Source: Desulfobacteraceae bacterium (GTDB taxonomy: Bacteria; Desulfobacterota; DSM-4660; Desulfatiglandales; B25-G16). From it: DNA of 5,967 bases. Made by a program: the position numbers and the translations under genes. Each line of letters starts with the position of its first letter. Position 1 is the first letter of the stretch. A model generated the notes under the pieces. It was not told the DNA's origin, made no database searches, and worked only from the letters and a program-made list of their open reading frames with translations. Positions 1-5,472 of the stretch are shown in pieces. Location of the stretch: assembly GCA_028572035.1 (NCBI GenBank), contig JAPVWE010000088.1:1-5967 (forward strand). Reading direction: 5' to 3'.

Positions 1-90
1 GACAGTCACATCCATATCAGGTTGAATTCTTTTTGCACGGCTTGCGGCACTCATGCCGGCTGCATCGCCGCCAATAACTACGAACTTCAT
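1..90 (-). CDS. FAD-dependent pyridine nucleotide-disulfide oxidoreductase, N-terminus only (partial)
   Basis: Thirty codons are visible, read leftward from ATG at 88-90; the gene continues beyond the left edge. The peptide starts MKFVVIGGDAAGMSAASRAK. This is a beta strand followed by a GGDAAG dinucleotide-binding loop and a helix, the usual FAD-binding start of the NADH oxidase / CoA-disulfide reductase branch of the family. A GGGAGGG Shine-Dalgarno sequence lies 7 bases before the ATG, so the start is secure. The redox-active cysteine that separates the subfamilies, expected near residue 40, is outside the window, so the substrate cannot be stated. The gene begins 47 bases after the DUF364 gene at 138-860 on the same strand and is probably co-transcribed with it. 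FAD binding is near certain; the exact enzyme is open. Confidence 0.85.
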   Translation of the reverse strand, partial: MKFVVIGGDAAGMSAASRAKRIQPDMDVTV

Positions 91-137
91 GATTTTTCCC
101 TCCCGTATCGCCGGTTATCAATTCTGAAAATCTCCAA

Positions 138-860
138 TTATCTCATCATGGTCAAACGCCTTGTACCCTTTATCTGCCTGAAGTTGGCCCCTTCACTCAC
201 ACACCGCAACGCAAGAGTGTGATCGACCACCATTGTGCCTGATATGGCATTCACACCATAGTCAAATAGAATTGGTGATAAAGGAGTTGTATCTCCCAAC
301 ACGATCACATAGGCTTTAGGATTACAAAGCTCAAGTAAGTGCTCTAGAGTATGATTGGTGAAGGCAGTACCGGTTATAGCAACAATATCGGCCTGTGGGA
401 TGAGATTTTCCGCATCGGCCTCAATGAAGTCCCCTTCCCGTGGATTTTTCTCGATAACCCAGAGTTGTTTTGCAGTCTCGCGAACTTTGGGTATGAAGGG
501 AAAGTGGCCCACAATGGCTATTCTCTTGCCCTTTCCCTTTTCCACAATCAGTTCGGCGGCATTAAGCTCAATACAGGAGCCCCCATCAATTTCAATGAGC
601 GAATTGATGGTTGCCATGCCAATAGCCGCTTCAAGTATGCTCTGGGAATAGGCCAGTTGGGCCAGTTCCAGAGGCCTTTTGTCCAACAAGAAACCGGGCT
701 CCTTTACCATCGGTGGTTCCTGACGGAGGGCATCTCGCGGCAGAGTTGCTGCCAGTCCACAGTTACGAGTCAGCACGCCTATATGAAACACCCCCTGACG
801 TATATCTTTCACAAGAGCCTCAAAGTTCAATATCGACATCAAGTCATCAAGGATCCTCAT
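138..860 (-). CDS. DUF364 (PF04016) Rossmann-like protein, possible heavy-metal chelation, 240 aa
   Basis: The 240-residue product matches the DUF364 family, whose known structure joins an enolase-N-like domain (DUF4213) to a Rossmann-like domain, with metal chelation proposed but not proven. Residues 1-100 resemble the DUF4213 part (ILDDLMSIL start, then an AIGMATINSLIE helix at 79-90). The C-terminal half shows the family blocks VGHFPFIPKVRE (117-128), WVIEKNPREGD (134-144), ITGTAFTNHTLE (162-173), LGDTTPLSP (188-196) and GVNAISGTMVVD (202-213). No signal peptide or membrane segment is seen, so it should be cytoplasmic. I chose the ATG at 860 because GGGGGA lies just upstream (spacing only 3 bases) and because the family starts here; an upstream TTG at 893 has no ribosome binding site and would add 11 unrelated residues. 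The gene follows another DUF364 gene by 120 bases and precedes an FAD oxidoreductase gene by 47. Family assignment is sure; function is not. Confidence 0.9.
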   Translation of the reverse strand: MRILDDLMSILNFEALVKDIRQGVFHIGVLTRNCGLAATLPRDALRQEPPMVKEPGFLLDKRPLELAQLAYSQSILEAAIGMATINSLIEIDGGSCIELNAAELIVEKGKGKRIAIVGHFPFIPKVRETAKQLWVIEKNPREGDFIEADAENLIPQADIVAITGTAFTNHTLEHLLELCNPKAYVIVLGDTTPLSPILFDYGVNAISGTMVVDHTLALRCVSEGANFRQIKGTRRLTMMR

Positions 861-980
861 ACTTCCCCCATTTGAAGTATCATATCCTTCCAAACACTAT
901 AAGGTACTTGCAGGCAATATACACAAAGACCATACCGAACAAGACCTTCAAAAATGAGGAGCAAGAACACTGTCGCCTCA

Positions 981-1742
981 CTATGTGCCTTTGGCACAGA
1001 ACCGATCCCAACCCATTAGGTGAGCCGCCCCGGCGATGGTGGTCCCATAGAAAAGAACCTGCTTGTGATTCAAAAAATCATTAATGGTCCCGTTCACTAG
1101 CGTTGTGCCGGTTACTAACAAAAGATCTGCCCAGGCCACTGCCTCACCTGCGGCTTCTGGCCCCTCCACTACAGCATCGAACTTCCTGGTTCCGATATTA
1201 TCCGGATCCATATCCAAAATACGGTACTCGAATTCCGCTGCTAAGTGTTCCACCATTCTGGGCTGAAAACCCACCTGGGTGATTTTGAGTTGTCCATAGC
1301 GATCCTTGATAAGATGGACCAATTCTGCTGCACAGAGTGCTGGTTCTTTATCCCGGCAGTGAATTGTGCCATGTACCTCGTTGAGATGCCGCAGCACCGC
1401 GTTCAGGGTAGCAACAAATACGGCCCGTCTAAAATTGTTTTTCAGGGGCATTTCTATGATATCGCACAACTTTCCCGAGAAATCACCATACCGATCGGTG
1501 AAGGCTTGTCCTGTCCCAGTGCCGAATTCCGCCTGCATCAGGCGCTCCTTCCCCTTTTGAAGCGGAAAGTCATCTGCTTCGGGGTTTCCGATGGCCTCTT
1601 CTGAACTAAGTACCCTGGCTTTGACCCGCACTGATTCACTCAGGAGATTGTGGCTCTCACATACATCGGAAAAACGCTTTCGAAGCTCTGTCAACACATC
1701 ATGCATAATCAATGATTTTATCCGCGGCAAGGTACTCTCCAT
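981..1742 (-). CDS. DUF364 (PF04016) protein of a second, divergent subtype, 253 aa
   Basis: This 253-residue product belongs to the same family as its neighbour but to a different branch. Blocks I recognise from that branch are EEAIGNPEADDFPLQKGKE (48-66), GQAFTDRYGDFSG (78-90), the MPLKNNFRRAVFVATLNAVLR stretch (98-118), TIHCRDKEPALCAAELV (126-142), ITQVGFQPRMVE (154-165), LDMDPDNIGTRKFDAVVEGP (176-195), LLLVTGTTLVNGTI (207-220) and VLFYGTTIAGAAHLMGWDRFCAKG (229-252). Four cysteines (C27, C93, C129, C137) plus C249 lie in an otherwise soluble protein; the TIHC cysteine is a plausible ligand residue, which is inference. ATG at 1742 gives the longest product but has only a weak upstream TTGAG; the ATG at 1706 (MHDVLTEL) is an alternative nearer the family start. 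It is the first gene of the left group and probably makes one transcript with the second DUF364 gene. It is about 350 bases from the lipoprotein gene, across repeat-rich DNA. Confidence 0.88.
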   Translation of the reverse strand: MESTLPRIKSLIMHDVLTELRKRFSDVCESHNLLSESVRVKARVLSSEEAIGNPEADDFPLQKGKERLMQAEFGTGTGQAFTDRYGDFSGKLCDIIEMPLKNNFRRAVFVATLNAVLRHLNEVHGTIHCRDKEPALCAAELVHLIKDRYGQLKITQVGFQPRMVEHLAAEFEYRILDMDPDNIGTRKFDAVVEGPEAAGEAVAWADLLLVTGTTLVNGTINDFLNHKQVLFYGTTIAGAAHLMGWDRFCAKGT

Positions 1743-1777
1743 TACTCAAGCAAGGCATAAAGAAATCAAAATATAGT

Positions 1778-1791
1778 GCTACCTAACTGCC
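1778..1791 (-). promoter_or_regulatory. Possible sigma-54 type (-24/-12) promoter before the DUF364 genes
   Basis: Read on the minus strand, GGCAGTTAGGTAGC has GG and GC dinucleotides exactly 10 bases apart, the hallmark of -24/-12 elements, with GGCA and GCA matching the consensus and a central mismatch. Start of transcription would fall near 1766, leaving a leader of about 25 bases before ATG 1742. The inner positions of the consensus are poorly matched and no activator gene is in the window, so this may be chance. Confidence 0.2.
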
Positions 1792-1810
1792 CTGAAGATT
1801 AAACAGTTAA

Positions 1811-1898
1811 CGTAGGCGTTCACAGGTTCAGCGTTCCCCGTTCAGGGCTGTACGTTTTAGCCTTTGAACCTCTGAACCCTGAACTCGTGAACGGTTAC
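1811..1898. repeat. Heptad-built palindromic element (GTTC x4 / GAAC x4) flanked by 7-base direct repeats
   Basis: The left arm has GTTC at 1818, 1826, 1833 and 1840 (steps of 8, 7, 7). The right arm has the complement GAAC at 1866, 1874, 1881 and 1889 (steps of 8, 7, 8). The outer CGTTCAC / GTGAACG pair is exact and the inner units are imperfect, so the whole can fold into a long hairpin. The same 7 bases, CAGTTAA, stand on both sides at 1804-1810 and 1899-1905, which looks like a target-site duplication from insertion of an 88-base element. There is no coding potential. It resembles dispersed short palindromic repeats; its copy number in the genome cannot be judged here. Confidence 0.7.
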
Positions 1899-1914
1899 CA
1901 GTTAAGTATAATCC

Positions 1915-1950
1915 TGGGATCGAGATAACTCGATAGTATAGGAAATCCCA
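1915..1950. repeat. Short nested hairpin sequence
   Basis: An outer pair TGGGAT / ATCCCA (1915-1920 and 1945-1950) encloses an inner perfect hairpin with arms ATCGAG / CTCGAT (1919-1924 and 1929-1934) and an ATAA loop. The two stems share two bases and so compete or stack. TTTT follows on the plus strand, but no plus-strand gene lies upstream, so a terminator role is unlikely. It fills the 4-to-16-base spaces between the two larger palindromes almost exactly. Confidence 0.5.
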
Positions 1951-1954
1951 TTTT

Positions 1955-2054
1955 GGACGCAGATTAACCTGCCTGAGGCGGGTAAACGCAGATTTTTTCG
2001 ATTAAGAATATAAAGATTATTAATATCTGCGTGTATCTGCGAAAATCTGCGTCC
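1955..2054. repeat. CGCAGAT decamer-phased inverted repeat element, about 100 bases
   Basis: The ends are a perfect 11-base inverted pair, GGACGCAGATT at 1955-1965 and AATCTGCGTCC at 2044-2054. The right arm has ATCTGCG three times with exact 10-base spacing (2025, 2035, 2045). The left arm has CGCAGAT twice (1958 and 1987), separated by an extra 18-19 bases that contain a nested hairpin. An A/T-rich centre (2001-2024) separates the arms. Repeats of the ATCTGCGT type are, to my recollection, dispersed in genomes of several unrelated phyla; the origin and function are not known to me. Non-coding. Confidence 0.7.
1968..1982. repeat. GC-rich hairpin nested inside the CGCAGAT element
   Basis: CCTGCCTGAGGCGGG is a near-perfect inverted repeat (one G-T pair) with loop TGA, and TAA stands directly on both sides (1965-1967 and 1983-1985). 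Removing 18-19 bases here brings the two left-arm CGCAGAT units back to the 10-11-base spacing of the right arm, so it reads as a later insertion into an existing repeat. Confidence 0.6.
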
Positions 2055-2105
2055 TATTTAACTTGTATCACAATCATTTGTATGCACGGCATCCAAGACA
2101 GAAGG

Positions 2106-2134
2106 AATATATTTAAGGCATTTTTTGATGTCAA
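2106..2134 (-). promoter_or_regulatory. Predicted sigma-70 promoter pointing towards the DUF364 genes
   Basis: On the minus strand a perfect -35 TTGACA (2129-2134) is followed after exactly 17 bases by TATATT (2106-2111), five of six bases matching TATAAT. It begins 17 bases after the lipoprotein stop codon. Transcription would start near 2099 and give a leader of about 355 bases carrying the three palindromic elements before the DUF364 gene at 1742. No small gene or known riboswitch motif was recognised in that leader. Confidence 0.6.
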
Positions 2135-2150
2135 GATATAAGGAATCTAT

Positions 2151-2711
2151 CTATTTCTTAACAATCTTTCCCAACAGGCCGCCGATCCAGTCTTTAATTC
2201 TATCTATCAATGAGGGCCCCTTTACATGCAGGGTGCATTCGGCCTTTGTATCTGAAAGCATACTTATTGCCCGGGCAGTGTATGTACCGGCAGGTATAGG
2301 CGGTCTTGTTATAATTATGATGTTTTCCATCTTTTCGTTTGAGCCAATCTTGGCCCTCAGGAATTCAGAGATCTTGGTCAGGGTTCCTACCTTAGCATTG
2401 AAGGTGCCATCTTCTTCTATATCAGCAGAGGCTATCGGTATATCAACCTTCTTTCCATTAACCGGCACATTAAGGAGGTTTATGAACACACTATCACCGG
2501 GCTCAAAACCTGAACCGCTGAAGACGAACTTTGTAGCCCTCAATTTAGCAACACCGAGACGAACTGTCCCGGGATTGACAATAATTTGTGGACCCTTCAC
2601 TCCCCTATCCAGGCTTGTTACTGGCTCTGAACACCCGGAGATCGAGAAAATACCAGAGAGAACGAGAAGAGAACTGATTGTTAAGAATCTTCCAAGGCCT
2701 CTTTTTTTCAT
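2151..2711 (-). CDS. Predicted outer-membrane lipoprotein with an Ig/IPT-like beta domain, 186 aa
   Basis: The N-terminus is a lipoprotein signal: KKRG, a hydrophobic stretch (10-23), then lipobox ISGC with the lipidated cysteine at residue 27. Serine at +2 argues against inner-membrane retention, so outer-membrane anchoring is expected. Residues about 40-165 are beta-rich, with FSGSGFEPGDSVFINL (64-79) and PPIPAGTYTARAIS (136-149) resembling turns of Ig-like or IPT/TIG folds. The last 20 residues (SLIDRIKDWIGGLLGKIVKK) could form a basic amphipathic helix that may touch a membrane; this is inference. A strong GGAGG lies 6 bases before ATG 2711. The gene follows mltG by 33 bases on the same strand and is probably the last gene of that operon, as a promoter for the next group starts just after it. 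No hairpin-plus-U terminator was seen. I do not recognise a named family or function. Confidence 0.88.
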   Translation of the reverse strand: MKKRGLGRFLTISSLLVLSGIFSISGCSEPVTSLDRGVKGPQIIVNPGTVRLGVAKLRATKFVFSGSGFEPGDSVFINLLNVPVNGKKVDIPIASADIEEDGTFNAKVGTLTKISEFLRAKIGSNEKMENIIIITRPPIPAGTYTARAISMLSDTKAECTLHVKGPSLIDRIKDWIGGLLGKIVKK

Positions 2712-2744
2712 CGTAATCCTCCTTTTCTTGCAAAATACTTATAC

Positions 2745-3764
2745 TTATTTTTTCTTACCTGATCTGGAACGGCGCGTCTTCTGGTACTTGACAACAGCCC
2801 TGTTATGTTCTTTTAAGGTGCCAGAGAAATAGTGGCTCCCATCATTTCTTGAGACGAAGTAGAGGTAATTTGTTTTTACCGGGCGTATTACTGCCATGAG
2901 GGACTCTCTCCCAGGATTGGCTATGGGTCCGGGAGGGAGTCCAAAATTGAGGTAGGTATTATAAGGGCTGCGGACGCGTAGATCCTTTCTTTTCAGATTT
3001 CCATCAAAACTCTTAAGGCCATAGATAACAGTTGGATCACTTTCAAGCCTCATCCTCCTTTTAAGCCTGTTAAGAAAAACAGATGCAATAACAGGCCTTT
3101 CCTCGGCAAGGCCGGTCTCCTTTTCCACTATGGAGGCCAGGGTTACTATCTCCAGGATGGGCATAGGTGTTCTCTGGTCCCTTATGAGGTCATTAAAGAC
3201 ATTCCAGAAACGATTAACCATAAGGTCAATTAACGCCCGTGCACCCATATCCTTGCTTATCAAATAGGTGTCAGGAAAGAGATAGCCCTCGAAGCTTGGC
3301 CCATCAATATGGTAAGAGGCTGCGAGGGCTTTGTCCCTAACCAGAGAGATAAACTCTATTTTGTTAACCAGGTTTTTTTTGGCCAGTATGTTAGCAATTT
3401 GTTCAGCGGTGAGACCCTCGGGGATGGTCAGAGGATAGGTTTTGATCGCCCCGGAGGTAAGGATATTGCATATTCTGGCCGGAGGCATTGACTGATTAAG
3501 GCCATATTCACCTGCCTTTATATCCCCTGTGCTTCCTTTCAGGAAAACCCAGAGCATAAACAGATTCTTGCCTTTGATAAGCCTTCTTCTCTCAAGTTCA
3601 GCAGCAACTGTCCTGAGGCCACTTCCTTTTTTCACTATAAAGATCTCTTCTTTCTTATCAAACCCTGCGGGGCTGATCAGAAAATACCCAAAGTGGAGGG
3701 CCATAAATGAAAACAGGACAAAGATCAATAGAGCCGATATAAAGATTAATCCCCTTTTTGACAT
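2745..3764 (-). CDS. mltG: Endolytic murein transglycosylase MltG (YceG family), 339 aa
   Basis: MltG cuts nascent glycan strands at the outer face of the inner membrane and is thought to end peptidoglycan polymerisation. The product has a short cytoplasmic start (MSKRG), one membrane segment (about 6-30), a LysM-like region (about 40-110, with KKGSGLRTVAAEL and IPEGLTAEQIANIL) and the catalytic domain. The active-site block LASIVEKETG (209-218) holds the catalytic glutamate, probably E214. Further family blocks are ASVFLNRLKRRMRLESDPTV (227-246), SPYNTYLNFGLPPGPIANPG (266-285) and NYLYFVSRNDGSHYFSGTLKEHN (299-321). Length is normal for the family, and the C-terminus ends in a basic tail. I chose ATG 3764, one base after the prenyltransferase stop codon, with AGGT 5 bases upstream; a TTG at 3776 would add four residues inside the previous gene. 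The C-terminal gap to the lipoprotein gene is 33 bases. Confidence 0.96.
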   Translation of the reverse strand: MSKRGLIFISALLIFVLFSFMALHFGYFLISPAGFDKKEEIFIVKKGSGLRTVAAELERRRLIKGKNLFMLWVFLKGSTGDIKAGEYGLNQSMPPARICNILTSGAIKTYPLTIPEGLTAEQIANILAKKNLVNKIEFISLVRDKALAASYHIDGPSFEGYLFPDTYLISKDMGARALIDLMVNRFWNVFNDLIRDQRTPMPILEIVTLASIVEKETGLAEERPVIASVFLNRLKRRMRLESDPTVIYGLKSFDGNLKRKDLRVRSPYNTYLNFGLPPGPIANPGRESLMAVIRPVKTNYLYFVSRNDGSHYFSGTLKEHNRAVVKYQKTRRSRSGKKK

Positions 3765-3765
3765 G

Positions 3766-4671
3766 TTACCTACCAATAATTCTGCTCATAAAGAGTGCCC
3801 CTGAGATGAGTAAGCCCATAGATACCAGTGTTTGAATAGTCAAGGCCTGGGCCGGGATGAGATCTTGAAAGGAACGGTATCTCCTCCAGAGTATTTGAAT
3901 TGCCCTGCAGGCCAGGGGAAGCGCCGCCACTGATATTATAACAAGAAAAGGAAGGCCAATGGAATAGATAAGGAGAATAGTGGCCAGGAAGGGAAGGATC
4001 ATTATCAGGCAATACAGATAGCGGGCCCTGCTGAGGCCAAGCCTAACAACCAGGTTTTTTTTGTTGGCTTCCCGGTCTGCCTGATAATCTGGAAACTCGT
4101 TTATCCAGATCACGGCCATTATAAGGAAGCCATTAGGAACGCCCAGGAAAAAGGCAGACCAGGAAAGGCTGCCAGTAATAACATAATAGGTACCCAGGGT
4201 TATGAAGGGGCCAAAGGCGAAAAATATCAATGGCTCGCCCAGACCGCGGGACATAAGTTTAAGGGGTGGGCTCGAGTATGTCCAACCAGCCAAAAGCCCG
4301 AAAAGACCAATCAATAAGACATAGGGCCTACCCCAGAAGGCAAACCAGATTCCACATGCAATCCCAATGGAAAAGAATAACATAGATAAAACAAGGACAG
4401 TATTGGGGTGTATCTCATTTTCCTGAATCACCCTGCTCCCGCCACTGAATGGTGTAGGCTGCCTATTAATAGGGTCACTCCCTGAGGCATCATAGTAGTC
4501 GTTTAGCAGATTTGAGCCCAGATGGAGCGCCCCGAGACCTATCAAGGCCATGATAAAAGGAAGGAGAGAAAATGATCCCCTTTGAAACACAAATGCAGAG
4601 GCAGTAATTAATGGTATTATTGAGCCTGCCAGAAATGGAAGCCTCAGGGCCTTGAGGTATGTTTTAATCAT
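3766..4671 (-). CDS. UbiA-family prenyltransferase, MenA-like (1,4-dihydroxy-2-naphthoate polyprenyltransferase?), 301 aa
   Basis: This integral membrane enzyme family transfers a polyprenyl chain from its diphosphate to an aromatic acceptor; MenA makes demethylmenaquinone. Two Asp-rich motifs that bind Mg2+-diphosphate are present: NDYYDASGSD (57-66) and NEFPDYQADREANKKN (191-206). The stretch TPFSGGSRVIQ (73-83) between motif 1 and the next helix also favours the MenA side of the family. About eight to nine hydrophobic segments are seen (for example 12-30, 36-52, 92-110, 117-130, 148-166, 173-190, 219-236, 239-255, 279-295). Length is typical. The start codon lies inside the end of the glycosylase gene, with an 8-base overlap and no clear Shine-Dalgarno, so translation is probably coupled. 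No other menaquinone gene is in the window, so the acceptor is uncertain and other UbiA activities remain possible. Confidence 0.87.
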   Translation of the reverse strand: MIKTYLKALRLPFLAGSIIPLITASAFVFQRGSFSLLPFIMALIGLGALHLGSNLLNDYYDASGSDPINRQPTPFSGGSRVIQENEIHPNTVLVLSMLFFSIGIACGIWFAFWGRPYVLLIGLFGLLAGWTYSSPPLKLMSRGLGEPLIFFAFGPFITLGTYYVITGSLSWSAFFLGVPNGFLIMAVIWINEFPDYQADREANKKNLVVRLGLSRARYLYCLIMILPFLATILLIYSIGLPFLVIISVAALPLACRAIQILWRRYRSFQDLIPAQALTIQTLVSMGLLISGALFMSRIIGR

Positions 4672-5302
4672 ACTGTTTCTTATTCAGGTTTTCAAGCGGA
4701 CAGTTAGAACACAGAGGTTTTCGCCTGCAAAAATCCTTCCCTGTCTTTACGATCAAGGCGTGAAACTCCTTGAAGAACTCCACATCATGAGGGAGATTAT
4801 CCATAAGAAACACCTGCAAATCATTGTATCCTGCCTCTTCTTCAATGAGACCATGCCTTGCTAAAATCCTGTGGGTATATGTGTCAACAACAAAAACAGG
4901 TCTTCCAGCTCCATATAGTACAATGCTATCCGCTGTTTCCATTCCAATCCCCTTTACAGACAAAAGCCCTTTCCGGATAGCATCAGTATCAGGGAAAAAA
5001 AGTCTGTCTATATCCCCATTGTATTTATCCTCAACAAATTTGATAAGGTTTTTCAGACGCTTTGCCTTAAGATTATAGTACCCGGCAGGCCTGATATATC
5101 CAGCCAGGATAGATGCAGGTATCTCCCCGAGCCCTCTTATAGACAGTAGATCTCTTTCTTTCAGATTCTGGATCGCCTTTTCCACATTATTCCAGCTCGT
5201 GTTCTGGGTTAAGATAGCACCGACCATCATTTCCAACTCTGTCTCTGCCGGCCACCAGTTCTGGGGGCCAAAGGCAGCAAAGAGGAGATTATATATCTCC
5301 AT
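4664..5302 (-). CDS. Endonuclease III-like HhH-GPD DNA glycosylase, MagIII-like, 212 aa
   Basis: The enzyme should flip out and remove damaged bases from DNA in base excision repair. Family blocks are FGPQNWWPAETELEMMVGAI (11-30), LTQNTSWNNVEKAI (31-44), RPAGYYNLKAKRL (71-83), the helix-hairpin-helix LLSVKGIGMETADS (113-126) and FVVDTYTHRIL (137-147), with D140 at the catalytic Asp position. Residue E122 stands where endonuclease III has its catalytic lysine, which suggests a monofunctional glycosylase without lyase activity; 3-methyladenine glycosylase MagIII has the same WWP and RPxGxYNxKAKRL features. At the C-terminus the iron-sulphur motif is incomplete: C192, C198 and C201 are present, but N207 replaces the fourth cysteine. 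I chose ATG 5302 because family members start with MEIYxxLxxAFG; the open frame runs on to a TTG at 5401 only through repeat DNA. No good Shine-Dalgarno is seen. The end overlaps the prenyltransferase start. Confidence 0.9.
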   Translation of the reverse strand: MEIYNLLFAAFGPQNWWPAETELEMMVGAILTQNTSWNNVEKAIQNLKERDLLSIRGLGEIPASILAGYIRPAGYYNLKAKRLKNLIKFVEDKYNGDIDRLFFPDTDAIRKGLLSVKGIGMETADSIVLYGAGRPVFVVDTYTHRILARHGLIEEEAGYNDLQVFLMDNLPHDVEFFKEFHALIVKTGKDFCRRKPLCSNCPLENLNKKQYD

Positions 5303-5356
5303 CAAGGTCTGGCCGCTTGCTGTAATCACTGTTTTATTTATCCGTTGAGTGTTGTC

Positions 5357-5417
5357 CGTTGTCCGTTCACCGATATTCGTTGAGTGTCGAAAAACGGTCA
5401 ACAGTGAACGGATAACG
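5357..5417. repeat. Imperfect inverted repeat with tandem heptads, just upstream of the glycosylase gene
   Basis: Arms CGTTGTCCGTTCAC (5357-5370) and GTGAACGGATAACG (5404-5417) pair over 14 bases with one G-T. Next to the left arm, GTCCGTT occurs twice in tandem (5354-5360, 5361-5367), and CGTTGAGTGT occurs at 5343-5352 and again in the loop at 5378-5387. The 8-base GTGAACGG is also the right edge of the palindrome at 1811-1898, so both may belong to one repeat family. Translated in the glycosylase frame this repeat gives a low-complexity N-terminal extension. Confidence 0.6.
5373..5401 (-). promoter_or_regulatory. Weak candidate promoter for the glycosylase-prenyltransferase-mltG operon
   Basis: On the minus strand TTGACC (5396-5401) and GAATAT (5373-5378) are 17 bases apart. 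The -35 is good and the -10 poor. It lies inside the inverted repeat at 5357-5417 and about 70 bases before ATG 5302. Nothing better was found in this gap on the minus strand. Confidence 0.2.
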
Positions 5418-5472
5418 AGCCCAGGGCTAAGTCATAGTGTAAGCTAACCTATTGATTCTTTAGCTAATTGCT

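Noticed and set aside
351..875. Plus-strand open frame of 174 codons opposite the DUF364 gene
   Set aside because: The minus strand gives a clear DUF364 protein; the plus-strand translation shows no family features.
1915..1954. Hairpin followed by TTTT as a rho-independent terminator
   Set aside because: The T run is on the plus strand, where no gene lies upstream; the T run is short and the stem is split.
1811..2054. CRISPR array
   Set aside because: The repeats are inverted and only 7-10 bases apart, with no unique spacers of constant length and no cas genes.
2054..2092. Twelve-codon minus-strand frame MPCIQMIVIQVK as a leader peptide of the DUF364 transcript
   Set aside because: It has no Shine-Dalgarno and no run of regulatory codons, and its stop lies at the edge of the repeat; too short to support.
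2125..2832. Long plus-strand open frame (235 codons) opposite the lipoprotein gene
   Set aside because: It lies antisense to a gene with a strong Shine-Dalgarno and a lipoprotein signal; its own product has no recognisable domain and no good ribosome binding site.
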